A stretch of DNA of 64,000 nt from Catenulispora pinisilvae (lineage in GTDB: Bacteria; Actinomycetota; Actinomycetes; Streptomycetales; Catenulisporaceae). Positions 17,640-24,539 of the stretch are shown here, piece after piece. Numbering within the stretch: position 1 is the first letter of the stretch; the number at the start of each line of letters is the position of its first letter. The notes below the pieces were generated by a model, which worked only from the letters and a program-made list of their open reading frames with translations, was not told where the DNA came from and did no database searches. Location of the stretch: the NCBI RefSeq assembly GCF_015356865.1, contig NZ_JAAFZA010000030.1, forward strand, positions 1 to 64,000, given 5' to 3'. Position numbers and translations under genes: made by a program.

Positions 17640-18200
17640 ATGAGCGACAGGCTGGTGTGGATCGACTGCGAGATGACCGGGCTCGACCTGGACAAGGAGG
17701 CCTTGATCGAGGTGGCCGTCCTGGTCACGGACAGCGAGCTGAACGTCCTCGGCAGCGGGGTCGAGGTGGTGATCGCGCCGCCGGCCGAGCAGCTGCCGGG
17801 CCTGTTGGCGGGGATGGACGAGGTGGTGCGCAGGATGCACACCACCTCGGGCCTGCTGGAGGAGTTGCCGAACGGGATCCCGATGGCCGAGGCGCAGGAG
17901 CGGGTCCTGGCCTACGTGCGCGAGCACGTGCCGGAGGCCAGAACGGCGCAGCTGGCCGGGAACTCGGTCGGCTTCGACCGGCGCTTCCTGGCCCGGGACA
18001 TGCCCGAGCTCGAACAGTACCTGCACTACCGCATCGTGGATGTCACCTCGATCGGCGAGCTGGCCCGCCGCTGGTATCCGAAGGCATACGCCAGAACCCC
18101 GCGAAGGACCGGCAATCACCGCGCACTGGGCGACATCCGCGACTCCATCGCCGAACTGCGCTACTACCGCGGCGCGATCTTCGTCCCGCCGGCGACCTGA
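17640..18200 (+). CDS. orn: Oligoribonuclease
   Basis: 186 aa DEDDh 3-prime to 5-prime exonuclease that degrades 2-5 nt RNAs and linear dinucleotides such as pGpG from c-di-GMP turnover. Motif I is WIDCEMTGLD (Asp9, Glu11), motif II has NSVGFDRRFLARDMP, and motif III has HRALGDIRDSI with the catalytic His at about 160. Length and the C-terminal ELRYYR match the family. It is followed immediately by palindromic element A. Confidence 0.96.
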   Translation: MSDRLVWIDCEMTGLDLDKEALIEVAVLVTDSELNVLGSGVEVVIAPPAEQLPGLLAGMDEVVRRMHTTSGLLEELPNGIPMAEAQERVLAYVREHVPEARTAQLAGNSVGFDRRFLARDMPELEQYLHYRIVDVTSIGELARRWYPKAYARTPRRTGNHRALGDIRDSIAELRYYRGAIFVPPAT

Positions 18201-18268
18201 GCGACCGGCGCGGCACGGACTCGGCGAGGCTAGTGCGGTGACCGGGTTGGTTCGCCGGGTTGGTGGTG

Positions 18269-18380
18269 TGGTCACCGGCTGGAGGTGGGTGGGGTACGAA
18301 AGCCGGCGGTCACGTGCGGGGCTTTGGTCACCGGCTGGGCGTGAGTGGGGTACGAAAGCCGGCGGTCACGTACGGGGTTT
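18269..18380 (+). repeat. 56-bp tandem unit, two copies, left arm of element A
   Basis: Copies at 18269-18324 and 18325-18380, each beginning TGGTCACCGGCTGG and ending near GTACGGGGTTT or GTGCGGGGCTT. The same unit occurs once, inverted, in the right arm (about 18775-18830), and as 55/56-bp units in element B. Confidence 0.88.
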
Positions 18381-18386
18381 AAAGGC

Positions 18387-18479
18387 GTTGTGAAGAAATC
18401 GGCAGGTTTCGGCCAACTGTTTCCGACGCAGGCTGCGGTAGCCGTGTAGGGGGCCGAAACCCGCCGGTTTCTTCACAAC
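18387..18479. repeat. Hairpin A1 of element A
   Basis: 28-nt arms (18387-18414 and 18452-18479) starting GTTGTGAAGAAA and ending TTTCGGCC, with only two mismatches, around a 37-nt loop. Directly followed by the ATGTGTG part of the inner box. Confidence 0.85.
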
Positions 18480-18673
18480 ATGTGTGCTCACCTTTGCAAG
18501 AACGGACCGCCCGGGCACGCGCCCGGCCATGCCGCCGACAACCGGACACGGGTCTTGGCCCCACCCCAGCGCAGTTCCTCAACCGTCACAGCGGCGGGCA
18601 GGGACCGGCTAAAGCAGGCATCCCCAACCGCAGCCTTCACGCCTACCCGGCCACGACTGGGCCGGCCACACAT

Positions 18674-18769
18674 GTTGCGTGAAGAACGGCCAGTTTTCGG
18701 TCGCCCTGCCACATGACCGCCACCGACCCCACAAAGCCGGCGACCGAAAACTGGCGGTTCTTCCGCAAC
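18674..18769. repeat. Hairpin A2 of element A
   Basis: 31-32-nt arms (18674-18705 and 18739-18769) with GTTGCG at the base and TTTTCGGTCGCC at the top. Related to hairpin A1 but with its own top sequence, matched in both arms. Confidence 0.85.
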
Positions 18770-18917
18770 GCCCTTAAACCCCGCACGCAACCGCCGGCTT
18801 TCGTACCCCACTCGCGTCCGGCCGGCGACCACAGACCACACCACCAACCCGCCAAACCAAACCAGTCACCGCACTAGACCGGAGAACCCGAATCGGCGAC
18901 ACCAACTCGGCATCGCG

Positions 18918-20564
18918 CTACCCAACCACCTGCGGGTTGCTCGTCTCGCTCTCATGATGCAGCCGGTCCAGGGCCGTCACGTGATACGTGTACTGATTCC
19001 CCGCCACCGCGCTCGCGTCGGTCCAGCCGTTGAACAGCCCTGATACCGCGCGGACCGTGCCCAGCAGGTTCTTGGCGTCCGCGAAGTCGCACGCGCTCTG
19101 CGGCGGGTGGCCGTCGAAGCGGTAGACGGCGTAGTACGCGGCCTCGACGCCGTGCCGGCGACGGAGGTTCAGCCACTGGAGTCGGGTCCCGGCAGCGCTC
19201 GGTCGGGCTTCGGTCAGGGCCGTGCGATCGGGGGCGGGGCCGCAGTGGCGCGGCATTTCGGGGACGAGGGCCGGGTATTCGTAGAGGTCGGTGATGAGGC
19301 GGGTCTCGAAGCCGAGGGGGTCGGTGAGGAGTTTGGTGATGTTGAAGTAGATGTCACCGGCCACCTCAGGGTACTTACGGTTGAGGATCAGGTGGTTCGG
19401 CATCTCGTTCGGGTCCAGCCAGGCTGGCGGGCTGGAGATGCCGATCTTGGAGATGGTCTGGCCGATCAGGAGCTGGGTGCCGGTGCCGTCCACGGTCTTG
19501 GACCACCAGTCGACCAGGACGTCGTAGGCGGCCGGCGGGAAGCCGATGTTCCAGTACAGCTGCGGGGCGACGTAGTCCAGCCAGCCCTTCTGGACCCAGC
19601 CGCGGGTGTCGGCGGACAGGGCGTCGTAGGACTGAAGGCCGTTGGTCGCCGAGCCCAGGGGGTCGGTGGCCTGGTTGCGCCAGATGCCGAAGGGGCTGAT
19701 CCCCCACTTCATCCACGGCTTCACCGCGCGCAGCTCGCGTTGCAGAGTGCTGACGAGCTTGTCGACGTTGGCCCGGCGCCAGGTCGCCTTGTCGGGGAAG
19801 CCCGCGCCGTAGGTGGCGTACGTCGCGTCGTCCGGGAAGTCCGCCGTGCCGACCGGGTAGGGATAGAAGTAGTCGTCGAAGTGGATGCCGTCGATGTCGT
19901 AGCGGCTCGCGACGTCGGTGATCACCTGTACGTCGAAATCCAGGACCGCCGGGACCCCGGGGTTGTAGTAGAGCTCACCGCCGTACTCCACGCACCAGTC
20001 CGGATGAACTCGCGCCGGGTGCGTGGGTACCAACTGGTTCGGATCCGGTTGGGTGGACACGCGATAGGGGTTCATCCACGCGTGCAGTTCCAGGTTCCGC
20101 TTGTGTGCCTCGGCCACGGCGAAGGCCAGCGGGTCGTAGCCGGGATCCTGTCCCTGCGTCCCGGTCAGGTACTGCGACCACGGCTCGTAGGGCGAGTCAT
20201 AGAGCGCGTCCGCGGCGGGCCGGATCTGCAAATACACGGCGTTCATCCGCATCCGCACCGCCGCATCCAGCAACGCGACCAACTCAGTCTGCTGCTGTGC
20301 CGCACTCAAGCCCGGCGCCGACGGCCAGTCGATGTTGGACACGCTGGCGATCCACACGCCCCGCAGCTGCCGCTTGGGATGCGTGGGGTCGGGGTCGCCG
20401 GCGCCGACGCCGGAGCTGGAGCCGGGCAGCCGACTCAGGTCCCCAGCCGGGGCGGCCGCCGCAGCCGGCGAACCGCCGGTCAGCAGCCCGCCGCCGGCCA
20501 ACGCCGCCGTGACACCCGCCGACGCCGCCAGGAAGCCTCTCCGGCTGGGAACCATCGTCATCAT
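18918..20564 (-). CDS. Secreted GHL10-type glycosyl hydrolase (Tat substrate)
   Basis: 548 aa. The N-terminus SRRGFLAASAGVTAALAGG is a twin-arginine signal ending in AAAA-like residues near 38. The body begins RQLRGVWIASVSNIDWP and has AVYLQIRPAADALY and DIDGIHFDDYFYPYP, typical of the glycosyl hydrolase-like 10 family (DUF187, TIM barrel). A C-terminal fibronectin-III-like domain spans about residues 455-545. Substrates of GHL10 proteins are poorly known; peptidoglycan or other cell-wall glycans have been proposed. It starts 17 bp after the large upstream gene and is likely co-transcribed. The start may be any of three closely spaced ATGs (20564, 20561, 20555). Confidence 0.85.
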   Translation of the reverse strand: MMTMVPSRRGFLAASAGVTAALAGGGLLTGGSPAAAAAPAGDLSRLPGSSSGVGAGDPDPTHPKRQLRGVWIASVSNIDWPSAPGLSAAQQQTELVALLDAAVRMRMNAVYLQIRPAADALYDSPYEPWSQYLTGTQGQDPGYDPLAFAVAEAHKRNLELHAWMNPYRVSTQPDPNQLVPTHPARVHPDWCVEYGGELYYNPGVPAVLDFDVQVITDVASRYDIDGIHFDDYFYPYPVGTADFPDDATYATYGAGFPDKATWRRANVDKLVSTLQRELRAVKPWMKWGISPFGIWRNQATDPLGSATNGLQSYDALSADTRGWVQKGWLDYVAPQLYWNIGFPPAAYDVLVDWWSKTVDGTGTQLLIGQTISKIGISSPPAWLDPNEMPNHLILNRKYPEVAGDIYFNITKLLTDPLGFETRLITDLYEYPALVPEMPRHCGPAPDRTALTEARPSAAGTRLQWLNLRRRHGVEAAYYAVYRFDGHPPQSACDFADAKNLLGTVRAVSGLFNGWTDASAVAGNQYTYHVTALDRLHHESETSNPQVVG

Positions 20565-20581
20565 CCACCTCGCCTAATCGT

Positions 20582-23500
20582 CTACTTCACAGTGATGGAA
20601 GCGGATCCGGTCACGCTGCCGGCCGTCACGGACACCGTCACGCTGCCCGGGCAGTGCGCCGTCACCACACCGGTGCTCGGGTCGACCGAGGCGACCCGCG
20701 GGTCGGACGACGCCCAGTGCCGCGACACCGGATCGGCGATCGGCACCTGCAACGCCTGGGCGTCGGTCCCGGTCAGCGACGTGCCCACGGCGGCCAGCTG
20801 CTCCTTCGCACCGCGCGCCAACGCGGGCGTCGGGGCGGTGACCGCGACCGAGGTCAGCAGCGGCTGCACCGCGAACTGCACCCGGCCGTCCGGCAGGACG
20901 TTGAAGAGCCCGTAGTTGTAGAAGCCGCCCTGGTTCACCGGCGCGTACGGCGTCGCCCCGAGGTCGGCGACCACGAAGTTCGGAATGCCGTTCGGAGACT
21001 CCGTCCCGTCCGGCAGCCGCACGTCCTCGGCCCAGCCGCGGGCGTGGCCGTAGAGCATCAGTACATGGACACCCGGGTGCGTCTGCTGGTACTTCTGCAC
21101 CAGCCGCTCGTACATCTGAGCCTCGAACCGGTCGGAGAACTGGCTGTCGTCCCGGGGATGCGGGTCGTAGGCCGGGACGTGGGTGGTGACGATCGCGACC
21201 TTCTGCGTGTTCTGCGTCAGCTGCTGCGCCAGCCACAGATACTGCGACTCGTCGGTGTCCACGTTCTGATAGGGATCCGATGCCGTGATCCCGATGTGGC
21301 CGCTGTCGGTGACGATGACCCGCGCCGCGCCCTGGTCGTAGGCGTAGTGCGTGGCGCCGAAGACGCTGGCGAAGTTGCCGTTCTCCGGCGTCGCGCCCTG
21401 CGTGATCTCGTGGTTGCCGACCGCGTCGTGGTAGGGCACCCCGAGGCCGTCGAACAGGGTCTTGAGATTCGTCAGGTCCGGCAGCTGGCCGTCGTCGGCC
21501 ATGTCGCCGAGCGCCTGCACCATCGACGGCTTCGCGGCGGCCGGCAGGTTCGCCAGCAGCCCCGGCATCGCCTTCATCGCCACGGTGCCGGTGTTGGTCG
21601 GGCTGGCCGCGGTGGTGTGCGCGTCGTCGAACGCCGCGATGGTCGAGCCGCCGGGCTTGAAGGAGTTGACGTCGGTGAACGACAGCCACGACGGGTTCTT
21701 CGGGATCGCCGTGTAGGTCGGCGGGACCGGCGGCCGCGGCGAGTACACCGCCTGCAGATCGGCCAGGTGGACGTCGCCGCTCAGGTTCGGGCCGGGCTTG
21801 ATGACGACCAGGCCCAGGTAGTTGATCCGCAGCGGGTACTGCAATCCCGGCGGCAGCTGCGCCACCACGTACTGCCAGCCGTCGAAGGTGACGCCGGTCG
21901 GGTAGAAACTGGTCGGCTGGGCCGTGGACTGCCAGATGCCGACGTTGAGCGTGACGATGCCCGGCGCCAGCCCGGCCCCGGGACGCGAGGCCAGATCGAG
22001 GTTGCCCTTGACCCACACCCCGATCCCGATCGGCGCCTGGGTGCCGTTCAACAGCGGGATCTGCTCGCTGTCCGGGTCGTTCAGGTAGACGCTCAGGTCG
22101 AAGGTCTTGCTGACGTCCGGGTAGTTGTAGTGGATGTCGAAGGACCCTGCGTCACCGGGCTGCGCCTTGGTCGCCGGGTCGAAGGTCATCGAGCCGTCGG
22201 ACGTGCTGTGCGCGCCGGGGCTGGGCACCTTGCGCGGGTAGACGTTCATGTACGCGTCGGTGATCGACCACTTCGAGGCGTCGGTGAGCGGATCGACGCC
22301 GGTCGTCGAACGGCCGACCGCGATGCTGACCGCGGCGGTCCGGCCGCCGGCGCTCGCGGTCACGGTGACCATGCCGGAGCCGTCGGCCGCGGCGGTGAAC
22401 GTGCCGTCGGCGGCGACCGAACCCAGCGACGGCTGGTCGACGCTCCACTTCACAGCCGAGGCGGGCAGATCGACCGGGCTACCGTCCGGCGCGGTGGCCG
22501 AGGCGGTGATGAGCTGGGTCGCGCCGCTGTCGAGGTCGACCTGACTCGGGGAAACCAACAGATCGCCGAGGCCGGGGAGGACCGTCACCGGGATGGTCGA
22601 GTGCGCGTGCCCGGCGGTGGCGTGCAGGATCGCGTGGCCGGGGCGGGAGAACGTCAGGGTGCTGCCGTCGACCGACGCCGTCTTCGGCGGCGAGATCTTC
22701 AACGACGTGCCGTCGCGCGCCGGGTTGTCGGCGGCGTCCAGGCCGTAGGCGGACAGCGGAACCTTGGTCCCGGCCAACACGGTCAGCGGCTTGTCGCCGT
22801 TGACGACGGCCCGCACCGCCGGGGCGGGGGCCTTCTCGGTGCTGTAGATGAACAGCCCGTTGGCGACCGGGCGCTCGTGGCCGTCGGAGGGGACGTTCAA
22901 GACAGAGGCCTGAGTCTGTCCGGGCAGCCGGCCGACCATCTGCGTGGAGCCGCCGCTGTCGAACAGGATCGCGTTGTAGGCGCCGTGCTGCATCATCCAG
23001 CCGGCGATCTGCGGGCGGGTCAGGCCCTGCGCGACGTCCTCGCTCTGGTGGCCGTCGAACGCGGCGAAGACGGCGTGCTTGCCGTCCTTGGTGGTGCCGA
23101 CCGCGGTCACCGGGTTGTCGACGTTGTTCTCGCCGGAGCCCTGGAGCGGCACGGCGCGCTGGCCGTTCCGCACCAGGATCGCGCCGCCGGACAGGCCCTG
23201 GACGACGTCGGGGTCGGGGCCGATCTTCTCGCTGACCGCGACCCGGTCGCCGGTGTGAACGCTCTGCGACAGCCACTGCGCCTGGGTACCGGATCCGACC
23301 AGGTCCTCGGTGCCCTTGGCCAGCTGCGGCAGCGAGGTCACGCCGGCGGTGACGGAGTCCACGACCAGCGTGGTCCCGTCCAGATGGCCGGCGACGACGG
23401 TCGAGGCCGGGATCGGCGAGGGGGTGCCCAGGTCGGGGGTGACGCGCACGATGGCGTTGCCGGACAACGAGTTCACGGCGTTGACCGAGGTGATCGCGGT

Positions 23501-24106
23501 GCTCGCGGCGCCGTCGGTCAGGGTGCCGGTGTAGGTCTCGGTGCCGATGCCGATGGTGCCGTCGTGCCGGACCCACAGGTCGGCGTTCCAGCTCGGATCA
23601 GGGCTCTTCACCAGCCGGCCGTCGATGACGACCATGCCCAGCGGCCGGCCGCTGCCGTAGATCTCGAAGAAGTCGCCGTTGACCCCGGCCACCGCGCCGG
23701 TCCGGTGCGCCATCGAGGACGGGACCTCGTCGACCGGGTCGGTGAGGTGGTCATGGGACTCCACAACACCCAACCGCACGTTGGGGTCGGCGAGGTTCAC
23801 GTCCATCACCTGCGCACGCTGCGCCCCGCCGACGGTCTGAAGCTGATCAGAGTACTGCTGCACCCCGCGGGTCAGCGTCACCTTCGGCGAGACCGACTCA
23901 TCGACCGCCAACGGCCACTGGTCCGGTGTCTTGGGAAGCCAGGACACTGACGCGCCACCGCTGTTCCCGGCCTTGGCCGGCGGCAGCGCCGAGTGCGCGG
24001 GCGCCGCCACGGCGGCACAGCTCGCCACGGCGAGAACGAGCGCCGCGGCCGCTCGGCCCCGTCCTGATCCCCGTGGACTCCTTCGAGTCGACTGCGTCGA
24101 CACCAT
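20582..24106 (-). CDS. Secreted phosphodiester glycosidase fused to metallophosphoesterase
   Basis: 1174 aa. Sec signal peptide (residues 1-42, AAVAAPAHSA), then an NAGPA-type phosphodiester glycosidase domain (about 110-400) with VNGDFFEIYGSGRPLG and LFDSGGSTQMVGRLPG. Next come Ig-like beta domains (about 420-560), a jelly-roll-like region (about 560-760), a calcineurin-like phosphoesterase (about 790-1050) and a terminal BIG-2 domain. The phosphoesterase shows DDAH, LGDMADD, VGNHE and TTH; the last motif reads GHAR, lacking the second histidine of GHxH. NAGPA in animals removes GlcNAc from GlcNAc-phospho-mannose. Start is ATG 24106, with GGGGAGGG just upstream. Confidence 0.88.
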   Translation of the reverse strand: MVSTQSTRRSPRGSGRGRAAAALVLAVASCAAVAAPAHSALPPAKAGNSGGASVSWLPKTPDQWPLAVDESVSPKVTLTRGVQQYSDQLQTVGGAQRAQVMDVNLADPNVRLGVVESHDHLTDPVDEVPSSMAHRTGAVAGVNGDFFEIYGSGRPLGMVVIDGRLVKSPDPSWNADLWVRHDGTIGIGTETYTGTLTDGAASTAITSVNAVNSLSGNAIVRVTPDLGTPSPIPASTVVAGHLDGTTLVVDSVTAGVTSLPQLAKGTEDLVGSGTQAQWLSQSVHTGDRVAVSEKIGPDPDVVQGLSGGAILVRNGQRAVPLQGSGENNVDNPVTAVGTTKDGKHAVFAAFDGHQSEDVAQGLTRPQIAGWMMQHGAYNAILFDSGGSTQMVGRLPGQTQASVLNVPSDGHERPVANGLFIYSTEKAPAPAVRAVVNGDKPLTVLAGTKVPLSAYGLDAADNPARDGTSLKISPPKTASVDGSTLTFSRPGHAILHATAGHAHSTIPVTVLPGLGDLLVSPSQVDLDSGATQLITASATAPDGSPVDLPASAVKWSVDQPSLGSVAADGTFTAAADGSGMVTVTASAGGRTAAVSIAVGRSTTGVDPLTDASKWSITDAYMNVYPRKVPSPGAHSTSDGSMTFDPATKAQPGDAGSFDIHYNYPDVSKTFDLSVYLNDPDSEQIPLLNGTQAPIGIGVWVKGNLDLASRPGAGLAPGIVTLNVGIWQSTAQPTSFYPTGVTFDGWQYVVAQLPPGLQYPLRINYLGLVVIKPGPNLSGDVHLADLQAVYSPRPPVPPTYTAIPKNPSWLSFTDVNSFKPGGSTIAAFDDAHTTAASPTNTGTVAMKAMPGLLANLPAAAKPSMVQALGDMADDGQLPDLTNLKTLFDGLGVPYHDAVGNHEITQGATPENGNFASVFGATHYAYDQGAARVIVTDSGHIGITASDPYQNVDTDESQYLWLAQQLTQNTQKVAIVTTHVPAYDPHPRDDSQFSDRFEAQMYERLVQKYQQTHPGVHVLMLYGHARGWAEDVRLPDGTESPNGIPNFVVADLGATPYAPVNQGGFYNYGLFNVLPDGRVQFAVQPLLTSVAVTAPTPALARGAKEQLAAVGTSLTGTDAQALQVPIADPVSRHWASSDPRVASVDPSTGVVTAHCPGSVTVSVTAGSVTGSASITVK

Positions 24107-24539
24107 GCCCTCCCCTGGCCGGCACCCCGAGGCGCCGCTTGGTATTTTGTGGATTCTACGCGACGCTAGGCAAGATTCAAGGCACTGAATCCACGAGAAT
24201 CCAAAGTCGAGGTGTCGGGTACCCGACGTCTCGGGGTGTCGGGCACACGTGTGTAGCCCACCGCATCCAGTCGTAAACATGGCGTTCATCTCAGAGTTCG
24301 TAAATACGGGCGTCCAGCACTATTGTGGTACGGAGTCGTTTCGTATTGGGGAAGGTGGTGCGGATGTACGCGTTTCAGACCCGCATCACACATAGGCGGC
24401 ACCGCAATGCGCGAATAAGCCGCTAGTGCGCGGCCCTGTCTTTTCACTCGCATCGCCCTGACGAAATTTCCGCAGGCTTCCCCCTTTCTCGCGAATCTCC
24501 GCTATTTCCGTAGTTGCGTTCCGATAGGTGTAATCCCCC
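24107..24539. promoter_or_regulatory. 433-bp divergent intergenic region with palindromes
   Basis: Lies between the phosphodiester-glycosidase operon and the MFS fusion gene. It is less GC-rich than its surroundings. It holds a perfect 14-bp palindrome GTCGGGTACCCGAC (24214-24227) and a perfect 10-bp palindrome CACACGTGTG (24244-24253), 16 bp apart, plus a repeated GAATCCA motif at about 24187-24202. These are candidate binding sites. No gene is evident. Confidence 0.55.

Larger units (their letters stand above)
18230..18877. repeat. Palindromic element A (composite inverted repeat, non-coding)
   Basis: A 648-bp element between convergent genes, bounded by CTAGTGCGGTGA (18230-18241) and TCACCGCACTAG (18866-18877). 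From the left: spacer, two 56-bp units (18269-18380), hairpin A1 (18387-18479), box CAACATGTGTG (18476-18486), a 180-bp centre, box CACACATGTTG (18667-18677), hairpin A2 (18674-18769), one inverted 56-bp unit and the right terminus. A second element of the same plan is at 60887-61661. Open frames across it are formed by the repeats and do not look like genes. No target-site duplication was seen. Confidence 0.88.

Noticed and set aside
18488-18847. 119-codon leftward open frame, and others, inside element A
   Set aside because: It is composed of the tandem and hairpin repeats, has a strange composition and no homologous domain; the DNA is better explained as a non-coding palindrome.
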